DNA from: Mesorhizobium_B sp035998495
GTDB taxonomy: Bacteria > Pseudomonadota > Alphaproteobacteria > Rhizobiales > Rhizobiaceae
Assembly (NCBI GenBank): GCA_035998495.1
Contig: DASYHP010000064.1
Coordinates: forward strand, 62,001 to 126,000
DNA length: 64,000 nucleotides
Direction of reading: 5' to 3'
Shown here: piece by piece, positions 18,746 to 26,364 of the stretch
How positions within the stretch are numbered: the first letter of the stretch is position 1
Layout of the letters: the number at the start of each line of letters is the position of its first letter
The notes under the pieces: generated by a model
Databases searched by the model: none
Told to the model about the DNA's origin: nothing
The model's input: only the letters and a program-made list of their open reading frames with translations
Position numbers and translations under genes: made by a program

Positions 18746-19081
18746 TCAGGGCCAGAACAGCACGTGGCCGCCGGACACCCAGAAGGACAGCGCCACGACC
18801 AGGAGCCCGAACGTCCAGAACGCCGCGCCGCCGGCCTGAGTGAAGGGTTTTTCGCGCGGCGGATCCGGCGCGCGCAAACCATCCAGGCCAAGGCGTCGCG
18901 CCGTGACGAGGGCTGCGGCGTTCGGCTGCGGCATGGGTGTGAGCCGTCCGTCCGGATCGGCCGGCAGCACGGCGTAATCGGCCTTGATGACAAGGCCGGG
19001 GCGGTCGTCGCCCCGCTTTGCGAGAATCGCCCGGCCGGGCGCCTGCGCCGTTTCGATCATGGCCCAGGCGTAAGCGTTCAT
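18746..19081 (-). CDS. Small membrane protein of unknown function
   Basis: A 111-residue protein starting at ATG 19081 (MNAYAWAMIETAQAPGRAIL). The first 80 residues are soluble; residues about 88-108 (AAFWTFGLLVVALSFWVSGG) form one C-terminal membrane helix, suggesting a tail-anchored cytoplasmic-facing protein. It is divergent from ftsE, and the position just upstream of ftsEX is occupied by small uncharacterised proteins in other Rhizobiales. A GTTAAC half-site overlaps its start region. I do not recognise a family. Confidence 0.65.
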   Translation of the reverse strand: MNAYAWAMIETAQAPGRAILAKRGDDRPGLVIKADYAVLPADPDGRLTPMPQPNAAALVTARRLGLDGLRAPDPPREKPFTQAGGAAFWTFGLLVVALSFWVSGGHVLFWP

Positions 19082-19134
19082 GGTTAACGCTTCCTTGGCC
19101 CGCGCGGTTGGGACGGTGGTTCCCGCGAACGCGG

Positions 19135-19153
19135 TTAACCCGGCATTAACCAT
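19135..19153. promoter_or_regulatory. CtrA-type binding site (TTAA-N7-TTAACCAT)
   Basis: TTAA at 19135-19138, seven bases, then TTAA at 19146-19149 followed by CCAT matches the alphaproteobacterial CtrA consensus. It lies 93 bases before the ftsE start and 53 bases before the divergent small-protein start. A further GTTAAC half-site is at 19083-19088. This suggests cell-cycle control of ftsEX. Match seen directly; regulation inferred. Confidence 0.7.
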
Positions 19154-19245
19154 AGCGCCCGATGGTCGGAGGGCGCGCGCCGAGCGCGCCGCCTCCCCGC
19201 CCAATTCTTCGGGGAAACCCGCCGCCCAACGAGGTCGTCCGCACC

Positions 19246-19905
19246 GTGATCCGCTTCGAGAATGTGGGCATGCGCTACGGGATGGGGCCGGAAATCCTGC
19301 GCGACGTGTCGTTCCAGATCCCCGCCCGCTCGTTCCAGTTCCTGAGCGGCCCGTCGGGCGCGGGGAAGACCACGCTCCTGCGCCTGCTCTTCCTGTCGCT
19401 CAGGCCCACGCGCGGGCTGGTCACCCTGTTCGGCAAGGACCGCGCCGCCATCACGCGCAAGGAGCTTCCAGGGTTGCGCCGCCGCATCGGCGTGGTGTTC
19501 CAGGATTTCCGCCTGCTCGACCACATGAGCACATATGACAATGTGGCGCTCCCGCTGCGAGTGCGCGGCCGAGAGGAGGCGAGCTACCGATCCGACGTGA
19601 TCGAGCTCCTGAAATGGGTCGGCCTGGGCGAGCGGATGCATGTGCCCCCGCCGGTGCTGTCGGGCGGCGAGAAGCAGAGGGCGGCGATCGCGCGCGCGCT
19701 GATCGAGCAGCCCGAGATCCTGCTCGCCGACGAGCCCACCGGCAATGTGGACCCGCCGCTCGCGCGCCGGCTGCTGCGCCTTTTCATCGAGCTGAACCGG
19801 CTCGGCACGGCCGTGGTGATCGCCACCCACGATCTCGGCCTCATGGAGCAGGTGGAGGCGCGCCGGATGATCCTGGCCGGCGGAAGGCTCGACATCTATG
19901 ACTGA
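19246..19905 (+). CDS. ftsE: Cell division ATP-binding protein FtsE
   Basis: ATPase partner of FtsX at the division septum, coupling divisome activity to peptidoglycan hydrolase activation. It has 219 residues from GTG 19246 (VIRFENVGMRYG), matching the normal family length and N-terminus; the longer upstream frame is not needed. Walker A GPSGAGKTT is at residues 35-43, followed by VVFQDFRLLDHMSTYDNVALPL, the signature LSGGEKQRAAIARAL and Walker B ILLADEPTGNVD. It overlaps ftsX by 8 bases. A CtrA-type box lies upstream. Confidence 0.95.
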   Translation: MIRFENVGMRYGMGPEILRDVSFQIPARSFQFLSGPSGAGKTTLLRLLFLSLRPTRGLVTLFGKDRAAITRKELPGLRRRIGVVFQDFRLLDHMSTYDNVALPLRVRGREEASYRSDVIELLKWVGLGERMHVPPPVLSGGEKQRAAIARALIEQPEILLADEPTGNVDPPLARRLLRLFIELNRLGTAVVIATHDLGLMEQVEARRMILAGGRLDIYD

Positions 19906-20866
19906 CCTGGCGCTGGCCGCGCCTTTGGCGCGGGAGACATCGGAAAGGCGGGAGGTCGCCCCCATCGTGCCGCCGAGCGGGATCGGCGGCCACGCGCTGA
20001 TCGCCGTCATCGCCATCATGACCTTCCTGTCCTCGCTGACCTTGGGCGCGGTGACGCTGGTCAGGGACACCGCAAGGGACTGGCAGCACGAGATCGCGCG
20101 CGAGGCGACCGTGCAGATCAAGCCGCGAAACGGGCTCGACATGGAGGCGGCGCTTGCCGCCACCGCCGCCAAGGCGGCCGCGTTTCCCGGCGTGACCGGC
20201 GCGCGCGTCGTGGACGACCAAGCCACCCAGCGCCTGCTCGAACCCTGGCTGGGCGCCGACCTCGACCTTGCCGCCCTGCCCGTGCCGCGGCTCGTGATCG
20301 TGACCATCGACAGCGCCGACCCTCCGAACTTCGCCGCGCTGCAGGCCGCGCTCGCCGCGGACGGTTTTGGCGCGGCGCTCGACGACCATCGCTCCTGGGC
20401 GGACCGTCTCGTCGCCATGGCGCATTCCACCGTGCTGGCGGGCATCGGCGTGCTCGGCCTGATGCTCGCGGCCACCGCGCTTTGCGTGGTCTTCGCCACG
20501 CGCGGCGCCATGGCGGGCGCGGGCCATGTGATCGATGTGCTGCACTTCGTGGGCGCGGAGGCGCGCTTCATCGCCGGCGAGTTCCGCCGCCATTTCCTCC
20601 TGATCGGCGTCAAGGGGGCGGCGGCGGGCGGCGTCGCCGCCGTGCTCGCCTTCCTCGCCATCGGCTTCTGGTCCTCGGCCAATCTCGCTTCGCCCGAAGC
20701 CAGCCAGGCCGCGGCGCTGTTCGGCCGCTTTTCGGTCACGCCGATGGGCTATGCCGGCGTGGCGCTCATCGCCGCGGTGGTTGCGGCATTGACCGCCGCC
20801 ACTTCCTATCTGACGGTGATCGCCTATCTCGGCGACCTCGACATGCGGCAAGCGCCTGGCGGATAA
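19898..20866 (+). CDS. ftsX: Cell division permease FtsX
   Basis: Inner-membrane partner of FtsE, 322 residues. One helix near residues 30-52 (GGHALIAVIAIMTFLSSLTLG) is followed by a periplasmic domain (about 55-170), then three helices at about 175-200, 230-255 and 290-310, the standard FtsX topology. Its start ATG lies inside the end of ftsE (8-base overlap), giving tight stoichiometric coupling. The sequence is divergent, as usual for FtsX, but the context makes the call secure. Confidence 0.93.
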   Translation: MTDLALAAPLARETSERREVAPIVPPSGIGGHALIAVIAIMTFLSSLTLGAVTLVRDTARDWQHEIAREATVQIKPRNGLDMEAALAATAAKAAAFPGVTGARVVDDQATQRLLEPWLGADLDLAALPVPRLVIVTIDSADPPNFAALQAALAADGFGAALDDHRSWADRLVAMAHSTVLAGIGVLGLMLAATALCVVFATRGAMAGAGHVIDVLHFVGAEARFIAGEFRRHFLLIGVKGAAAGGVAAVLAFLAIGFWSSANLASPEASQAAALFGRFSVTPMGYAGVALIAAVVAALTAATSYLTVIAYLGDLDMRQAPGG

Positions 20867-20936
20867 TCGGAGCGATGAAGAAGACATCGCGCGTCACGAA
20901 CGGAGCGGCCCCCCGGCGGCTTGAAAGGGCTGCGCC

Positions 20937-21635
20937 GTGAGTCGCCATGCCCTCGACGGACCCGGCCTCGGCTGGGGCGCGCGTTCGGCGCTGCGGCTCT
21001 TCGGCTTTGGCGCAGTGGCGTCCATCTCGATGTTCGCCGGCGGGTTCGCGGCCTTTTCCGCTTATGTCGCGAGCCTCCAGCCGCCGCGCGACCTTGCCCC
21101 CGCCGACGCCATCATCGTGCTGACCGGCGGGCAGGCGCGGCTCGACGCGGCTGTCGATCTGCTCAGGGCCGGCAAGGGAAGGCGGTTGCTGGTCAGCGGC
21201 GCGCATCCCAGCGTCGGTTGGGATGCGTTGCGCGAGGCCACCGGCGGCGACCGAAAACTCTTTTCCTGCTGCGTGGACATCGATCATGCCGCGCTGAACA
21301 CGGTGGGCAATGCCGAGCAGAGCGCGGCTTGGGTGGACGCCCACGAGTTCCGCAGCGTGATTCTCGTCACCAACAACTACCACATGCCGCGCTCGCTTCT
21401 GGAGATGAGCCGGCTGATCGGCGAAGAGGCGGAAGTCACGCCCTATCCCGTGGTGAACACCCCGCTGAGCCTGTCGCGCGCCGTGAGCGAGCCCGATGCG
21501 CTCAGGGTGCTCGCCACGGAATATGCGAAGTTCCTGGCGGCGCTCGCCCGCGGGGCGCTGCCCGGCGCGGCCGACGCCGGCGGCGAGTGGCGGCTGGTGG
21601 AAGCGACTGACCTCGCCGCGCCCCCGCCGCGCTGA
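20937..21635 (+). CDS. YdcF-like (DUF218) membrane-anchored protein
   Basis: A 232-residue protein with one N-terminal helix (about residues 22-46) and a DUF218/YdcF domain: APADAIIVLTGGQARLDAA, then AGKGRRLLVSGAHP and VILVTNNYHMPRSLLEM. The family includes SanA/YdcF/ElyC proteins linked to envelope integrity; an enzymatic activity is not settled. It starts at GTG 20937, 70 bases after ftsX, and precedes plsC on the same strand, so it may belong to an ftsE-ftsX-ydcF-plsC envelope unit. Confidence 0.87.
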   Translation: MSRHALDGPGLGWGARSALRLFGFGAVASISMFAGGFAAFSAYVASLQPPRDLAPADAIIVLTGGQARLDAAVDLLRAGKGRRLLVSGAHPSVGWDALREATGGDRKLFSCCVDIDHAALNTVGNAEQSAAWVDAHEFRSVILVTNNYHMPRSLLEMSRLIGEEAEVTPYPVVNTPLSLSRAVSEPDALRVLATEYAKFLAALARGALPGAADAGGEWRLVEATDLAAPPPR

Positions 21636-21691
21636 GCGCTTTCCTTCCCCCCGCCGCCGTGCGAGGAGTGGCGCGACCCCGGCCCTCCCCC

Positions 21692-22477
21692 ATGCTCGCC
21701 CTACGCTCGCTCCTCTTCAACGCCGTCTTCTACGTGAACCTGATCGTCCAGATGCTGGTCTGGACGCCGATCTTCTTTCTCCTGCCGCGCCGCAAGGCGT
21801 GGTTCGTCCCGAAGTTCTGGGCGCGTTCCTGCTTCTGGCTGCACGAGAAGCTCGTCGGCGCGAAGCGCGTGATCGAAGGCCGCGAGAACCTGCCCCAGGG
21901 CTCCTTCATCCTGGCCCCCAAGCACCAGTCCTTCTGGGACGCCATCGCCTTCTTCCCCGAACTCGACGACCCGCTCTACATCCTCAAGCGCGAGCTGACC
22001 TGGATCCCCTTTTTCGGCTGGTACATCGGGAAAATGCGGATGGTGCCGGTGCATCGCGGCCGCCGCGGCCAGGCCCTGCGCCAGGCGGTCGCCGACACGC
22101 GCGAGCGGATGCGCGAGGGCCGGCAGCTCATCATCTATCCCGAGGGCACGCGCCGCGCGCCCGGCGACGAGCCCGCCTACAAATGGGGCATCGTGGAGCT
22201 CTACGACCAGCTTGGGATCCCCGTGGTGCCGGTGGCGCATGTGGCCGGCCTGTGGTGGCCGCGCCGCAGGTTCATGCGCTATCCCGGCACGATCCGCGCG
22301 CGGATCTTGCCGCCGATCCCGCCCGGCCTTTCCAAGGAAGAGTTCATGGCGCGGCTCGTGGCCGAGACGGAAGCCGCCTGCGACCAGGCGCTGATCGAGG
22401 CAGCGACGGGGGAAGACCCGCCGCCCCTGCCGCCGACGGCGGTGGCGCGGCTCAAGGAGCTAGGAATCCAGGTATAA
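21692..22477 (+). CDS. plsC: 1-acyl-sn-glycerol-3-phosphate acyltransferase
   Basis: Makes phosphatidic acid from lysophosphatidic acid in the inner membrane. It has 261 residues from ATG 21692, with an N-terminal hydrophobic segment (residues about 8-31). The catalytic HX4D box is H78-QSFW-D83; the substrate motif YPEGTR and the PVVPVAHVAGLWWPRR segment follow. An upstream GTG at 21659 would add 11 residues with no obvious benefit. It converges with the chaC gene, leaving 3 bases between stops. Confidence 0.92.
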   Translation: MLALRSLLFNAVFYVNLIVQMLVWTPIFFLLPRRKAWFVPKFWARSCFWLHEKLVGAKRVIEGRENLPQGSFILAPKHQSFWDAIAFFPELDDPLYILKRELTWIPFFGWYIGKMRMVPVHRGRRGQALRQAVADTRERMREGRQLIIYPEGTRRAPGDEPAYKWGIVELYDQLGIPVVPVAHVAGLWWPRRRFMRYPGTIRARILPPIPPGLSKEEFMARLVAETEAACDQALIEAATGEDPPPLPPTAVARLKELGIQV

Positions 22478-22480
22478 GCG

Positions 22481-23005
22481 TCACGCGCGGGCGCGCACCG
22501 CCTTTGCCACCTCCTCGAGCCAGTGGTCGCGGATGCCGAGCGCGATGAGGTGCTGCACCGTGTTGAGCAGATAGTCCACGTTCCGACCGGACTGCCCCGA
22601 CGAGTCCCGCACGGCGTCCGCGGCCTCCTCCACGCCGAGCCGGCCAGCATATTGCGGATGCGTGCGGTCCACGGCATAGGCGATGGCCGGCACGACCTCC
22701 CCCTCGGTCAGCCGCACCGGAAGCACGCGCTCGCGGTAGACGCTGGTCACGAGCTCGCGGGCGCGCAGATAGGCCATCACTTCGTCCTTGAGCGCGCCCG
22801 GCACGCGAAAGGCCAAACCCACGCAGGCGCCGCCGCGGTCGAGCCCCAGCACCAAGCCCGGCCGCTCGGGCGTGCCGCGATGCACAAGTGAGCGCACGCA
22901 AAGGGCTCGACGAAAGCCGTAAAGCCGCGCGCGGCGCGTTTCGGTATGGGCAAAGCCGGGCCGCCAGATCAGCGAGCCGTAGCCGAAGACCCAAAAATCG
23001 TCCAT
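22481..23005 (-). CDS. chaC: ChaC-like gamma-glutamylcyclotransferase
   Basis: Predicted cytosolic enzyme cleaving glutathione to 5-oxoproline and Cys-Gly. It has 174 residues, compact for the family. The nucleotide-like glycine loop VFGYGSLIWRPGF is at residues 6-18, and the barrel segment GRNVDYLLNTVQHLIALGI closes the fold. The candidate catalytic Glu is in VTSVYRERVLPV or the following strand. It is divergent from the DUF2125 gene (59 bases apart) and convergent with plsC. Confidence 0.87.
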   Translation of the reverse strand: MDDFWVFGYGSLIWRPGFAHTETRRARLYGFRRALCVRSLVHRGTPERPGLVLGLDRGGACVGLAFRVPGALKDEVMAYLRARELVTSVYRERVLPVRLTEGEVVPAIAYAVDRTHPQYAGRLGVEEAADAVRDSSGQSGRNVDYLLNTVQHLIALGIRDHWLEEVAKAVRARA

Positions 23006-23064
23006 TTCCCCGCGCCAAGCCTTTCCCCGTTGGAAAAGGCCGCCGGGTTAGCGAGCGCGAAAGC

Positions 23065-24048
23065 ATGACGTCAAGCGAACAGTCCCTCTCCGTTCCCGAC
23101 CGGCGCTATTCCCGGCGCATCCTGTGGCTCGCGGCGTTCGTCGTGATCCTGTTCGGCGGCTACAGCCTCGCCTGGTTCTGGGCGGCGGGCGAACTGGAGG
23201 CCCGCGCGGACGCGGTTCTCGCGCGGCTCGGCGAGCGGGGCGTCGAAGCCGAATGCGCGGGGCTCGCGGCGCGCGGCTTCCCCTTCCGCATCGGCTTGTT
23301 CTGTGAGGAGACGCTTTATCGCGACACCGAACGGGGCGTAGAGGTCTCGGCCGGCGCGTTCCGCTCGGCGGCCCAGGTCTACAACCCCTTCCGCATCGTG
23401 AGCGAGCTCGACGGCCCCGCGCGGGTGGAACTGCCCGACGCGCCCCCGCTCGACCTCGAATGGGAGGTGCTGAAGGCGAGCGCGCGAGTGGACGAGCCCC
23501 TGCCCGAGCGCGCCTCGGCCGAAGCGCGCCGGTTCGCGGTGGCGAGCGATGGGAGCCCCATTCTCCAGGCCGACGACGTTCAGGGCCATATGCGGATGAA
23601 CGGGACCGACCTCGACCTCGCCTGGAGCTTTCGTGGGCTCGTGCTGGACGAAAGCCTGCTCGACGGCGGCGCGCTGCCCCCGCTCGACGGCGCGGGCGAT
23701 GGCGTGATCGCAAATGGCGCCGACGTGGCGAGAAACGGCCTGCGCGGCCATTCCGGCACGATCCGCTCGGTGCGGATTTCGGCCGGCGAGGATGCGAGCG
23801 TGATCGTGAGCGGCCCCTTTTCGGTGGAGGAGGACGGGCTCTTGAACGCCCAGCTCACGCTCCGCGCCACCAACCCGGCCCGGTTGAGCGAGGTTCTGGG
23901 GCAGGCCTTACCCGAGCAGGCGGGACAAATTCAGGCCGCGCTCGGCTCCGGCCTGCTGGGGAGCGAGCCCACCATCCCCATCACGATCGACAGGGGGCAG
24001 GCGCGGCTGGCCTTCATCCCGCTGGGCGAGATCCCGCCGCTGCGGTAG
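23065..24048 (+). CDS. DUF2125 membrane-anchored periplasmic protein
   Basis: A 327-residue protein with one N-terminal helix (about 21-43, ILWLAAFVVILFGGYSLAWF) and a periplasmic DUF2125 domain recognised by the segment GVEAECAGLAARGFPFRIGLFC and the closing PITIDRGQARLAFIPLG. DUF2125 proteins are widespread in alphaproteobacteria without a known role; the shape resembles AsmA/lipid-transfer-like envelope proteins. The open frame extends upstream, but ATG 23065 avoids the chaC coding region. The stop lies 2 bases from the convergent tyrA stop. Confidence 0.82.
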   Translation: MTSSEQSLSVPDRRYSRRILWLAAFVVILFGGYSLAWFWAAGELEARADAVLARLGERGVEAECAGLAARGFPFRIGLFCEETLYRDTERGVEVSAGAFRSAAQVYNPFRIVSELDGPARVELPDAPPLDLEWEVLKASARVDEPLPERASAEARRFAVASDGSPILQADDVQGHMRMNGTDLDLAWSFRGLVLDESLLDGGALPPLDGAGDGVIANGADVARNGLRGHSGTIRSVRISAGEDASVIVSGPFSVEEDGLLNAQLTLRATNPARLSEVLGQALPEQAGQIQAALGSGLLGSEPTIPITIDRGQARLAFIPLGEIPPLR

Positions 24049-24050
24049 GA

Positions 24051-25001
24051 TCAGGGCTTCGCGGCCAGCTTCTCCGGGTGCGCCACGATCTGGCGGCCGA
24101 AGTCGGGGGCGTCCACCTCCTGGCCGGCCTCGATGATCGAGCGGCGCACCGCGCGTGTGCGGGCGAAGAGGTCAAACAGTTTCTGGCCGTCGCCCCAGCG
24201 GATGGCGCGCTGGAGCGAGGAAAGGTCCTCGGAGAAGCGGCCGAGCATCTCCAGGATGGCGTCGCGGTTGTGCAGGCACACGTCGCGCCACATGGTGGGG
24301 TCGGACGCCGCCAATCGCGTGAAATCGCGAAAGCCCGAGGCTGAATATTTGATGACCTCGGACTTGGTGACGGCTTCGAGGTCGTCGGCCGTCCCGACGA
24401 TGTTGTAGGCGATGATGTGCGGCAGGTGGGACACGATCGCCAGAACCTTGTCGTGGTGGTCGGGGTCCATGAGATCCACGCGGGAGCCGCAGCGCTCCCA
24501 GAACCGCCTGAGCCTTTCAAGCGCCTCCTCGTCCGTGCCGGGGAGCGTCGTCAGGATGGTCCAGCGGTTCTCGAAGAGTTCGGGAAAACCGGCGTCCGGC
24601 CCCGAACGTTCCGTGCCGGCGATCGGGTGACCGGGGATGAAATGGGCATGGGCCGGCAGCTTCGGGGACATCTGCGCGATCACAGAGGCTTTCGTGGAGC
24701 CGACATCCGTCACCACCACGCCGGGCTTGAGATGCGGCGCGATCGCGTCCGCCACCGCGCCCGATGCTCCCACGGGCACCGACACGATCACGAGGTCGGC
24801 GTCCCTCACGGCGTCGCCGGCGTCAGGCGCGTAAGCATCGCCCAAATCCAGCTCCTCGGCACGGCGCAAGGTATCGGCGGTGCGGGTGGAGACCACGATG
24901 CGGTCAGCGAGGTTCTCACGCCGGATGACGCGGGCGAGCGAGGAACCGATCAGGCCGATGCCGATCAGCGCGACCGTGGGGAAAAGCTTCTCCCCGCTCA
25001 C
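24051..25001 (-). CDS. tyrA: Prephenate/arogenate (cyclohexadienyl) dehydrogenase
   Basis: NAD-dependent tyrosine biosynthesis enzyme of 316 residues, without a fused chorismate mutase. The Rossmann motif ALIGIGLIGSSLARVIRR is at residues about 8-25; TDVGSTKASV, HFIPGHPIAGTERSG and the catalytic-region LPHIIAYNIVG are all present. The start is GTG 25001, giving a GTGA overlap with the hisC stop; the reading frame runs on through hisC, but that is antisense-free shadow coding in another frame, not a fusion. Pairing with a HisC-type aminotransferase suits the final transamination to tyrosine. Confidence 0.93.
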   Translation of the reverse strand: MSGEKLFPTVALIGIGLIGSSLARVIRRENLADRIVVSTRTADTLRRAEELDLGDAYAPDAGDAVRDADLVIVSVPVGASGAVADAIAPHLKPGVVVTDVGSTKASVIAQMSPKLPAHAHFIPGHPIAGTERSGPDAGFPELFENRWTILTTLPGTDEEALERLRRFWERCGSRVDLMDPDHHDKVLAIVSHLPHIIAYNIVGTADDLEAVTKSEVIKYSASGFRDFTRLAASDPTMWRDVCLHNRDAILEMLGRFSEDLSSLQRAIRWGDGQKLFDLFARTRAVRRSIIEAGQEVDAPDFGRQIVAHPEKLAAKP

Positions 25002-26107
25002 GCTCGGGCGCCTTGCATGAACTCGCCGAGCGCCGATATCGCGCCCTCGTTGGCTTCCGCGCCGCCGACCGTCATTCGCAGTGCATTGGGCAGGCCATAA
25101 GCGCCCACCGCGCGCAGGATGAAGCCGCGCGAGGAAAGGAAGGCGTCCGCCGCCTTCGCGCTGCGCGGTCCCTCGGGCGGAAAGTGGATGAGCAGGAAAT
25201 TGCCGACGCTGGGCGTCACCTCGAGCCCCAGCGCCCGGATCGCTTCCGAAAGCTTCGGCAGCCACTCGTCGTTGTGCGCCGCGGCTCTCTCCAAGTGCGC
25301 GCGGTCGTTGACCGCCGCAGCGCCGGCTTCGAGCGCCGCCGCGTTCACGTTGAACGGTCCGCGCACCCGGTTCATGGCGTCGATGACGGCCGCCGGCGCA
25401 TAGATCCAGCCGATGCGCAGGCCCGCAAGGCCGTAGATCTTCGAGAACGTGCGGGTCATCGCCACGTTCGACGCCTGGCCGACGAGCTCGATGCCGGATT
25501 CGTAATCGTTGCGTCGCACATATTCGGCATAGGCCGCGTCGAGCACGAGCAGCACGTCTTGCGGCAGGCGGGCATGGAGCCGCCGCACCTCCGAGAAGGG
25601 CAGATAGGTGCCGGTGGGGTTGTTGGGGTTGGCGAGGAAAACCACTTTGGTGCGCGGCGTCACGGCGGCGAGGATCGCGTCCACGTCGGCGCGCAAATCC
25701 GTCTCGGGAACCACGACCGGCGTCGCCCCGGCCGCCAGGATCTGGATCCGGTAGACGAGAAAGCCGTGCTCGGTGAAGACGCCCTCGTCGCCGGGGCTCA
25801 GGAAGGTTTGGGCGATGAGGCCCAACAGCTCGTCCGAGCCGTTGCCGCACAGGATGTTCTGGGGGTTCAGCCCATGCGCCGCCGCGATGGCCTCGCGCAG
25901 CTTGGCGGCCGAGCCGTCGGGATAGAGCTCCAGCTTGTCCAACGCCGCTTTCGCTGCCTCGACCGCCTTGGGCGATGGGCCCAGCGGCGTCTCGTTGGAG
26001 GACAGCTTGTGGAGCTTGGCCACGCCTTGGGGGGCTTGGCTCTTGCCCGGCACATAGGCCTCGATCTGCATCACGCCCGCGCGGGGCATTGGGACTGACT
26101 GGGACAT
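24998..26107 (-). CDS. hisC: Histidinol-phosphate / aromatic aminotransferase
   Basis: PLP-dependent class I/II aminotransferase of 369 residues. Key elements are LSSNETPLGPSP near residue 35, the PLP-contact NGSDELLGLIAQTFL, NPNNPTGTYLP, DAAYAEYV and the Schiff-base Lys in RTFSKIYGLAGLRIGW. HisC2-type enzymes act on histidinol phosphate and on phenylpyruvate or 4-hydroxyphenylpyruvate; adjacency to tyrA suggests the aromatic role. It is divergent from metX, with 257 bases between the starts. Confidence 0.92.
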   Translation of the reverse strand: MSQSVPMPRAGVMQIEAYVPGKSQAPQGVAKLHKLSSNETPLGPSPKAVEAAKAALDKLELYPDGSAAKLREAIAAAHGLNPQNILCGNGSDELLGLIAQTFLSPGDEGVFTEHGFLVYRIQILAAGATPVVVPETDLRADVDAILAAVTPRTKVVFLANPNNPTGTYLPFSEVRRLHARLPQDVLLVLDAAYAEYVRRNDYESGIELVGQASNVAMTRTFSKIYGLAGLRIGWIYAPAAVIDAMNRVRGPFNVNAAALEAGAAAVNDRAHLERAAAHNDEWLPKLSEAIRALGLEVTPSVGNFLLIHFPPEGPRSAKAADAFLSSRGFILRAVGAYGLPNALRMTVGGAEANEGAISALGEFMQGARA

Positions 26108-26197
26108 CTTCGGGATGGCATGTTGGGGAGGTCGCGCCGGCCATAGCGCCGCCCGGTCGCGAAGTCGAGGCCGGCCTTGGACGCGGGCGTTCCTGAA

Positions 26198-26226
26198 CTT
26201 GACGCGGCGCGGCCCTCACCTTAAGA
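26198..26226 (+). promoter_or_regulatory. metX promoter (CTTGAC-N17-TTAAGA)
   Basis: A CTTGAC -35 (26198-26203) and TTAAGA -10 (26221-26226) with the ideal 17-base spacer. Transcription would start near 26233-26235, just before the SAM-II aptamer, which supports the assignment. Confidence 0.65.
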
Positions 26227-26237
26227 ACGGACCCGGA

Positions 26238-26293
26238 ACCCGTGGTGATTTGGCCGGTCGGCTTGCAGCCACGTTAAACAAGTCGCTAAAGGG
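26238..26293 (+). ncRNA. SAM-II riboswitch
   Basis: S-adenosylmethionine-sensing leader of metX. The P1 stem CGTGG (26241-26245) pairs with CCACG (26269-26273); the conserved TGATTT, TTGCA and GCTAAA...GGG elements occur in the right order and spacing for the SAM-II pseudoknot known from alphaproteobacterial metA/metX leaders. It sits between a good promoter and an intrinsic terminator, so high SAM should stop transcription before metX. Confidence 0.92.
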
Positions 26294-26307
26294 CCGAGCG
26301 GATCTTC

Positions 26308-26338
26308 AACCGGCCTGCCTCGCAGCGCCGGTTTTTTT
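26308..26338 (+). terminator. Rho-independent terminator of the SAM-II leader
   Basis: AACCGGC (26308-26314) pairs with GCCGGTT (26327-26333), extended by an inner CTGC/GCAG pairing, and is followed by a run of seven T. It lies 15 bases after the aptamer and 26 bases before the metX start, the arrangement expected for transcriptional attenuation. Confidence 0.9.
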
Positions 26339-26364
26339 GTTTTGCGTCGAAGGGATTTTTCGGG

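Noticed and set aside
24051..26219. A 722-residue minus-strand frame that looks like a tyrA fusion protein
   Set aside because: The upstream part is an alternate frame of hisC; true tyrA starts at GTG 25001 with a GTGA overlap.
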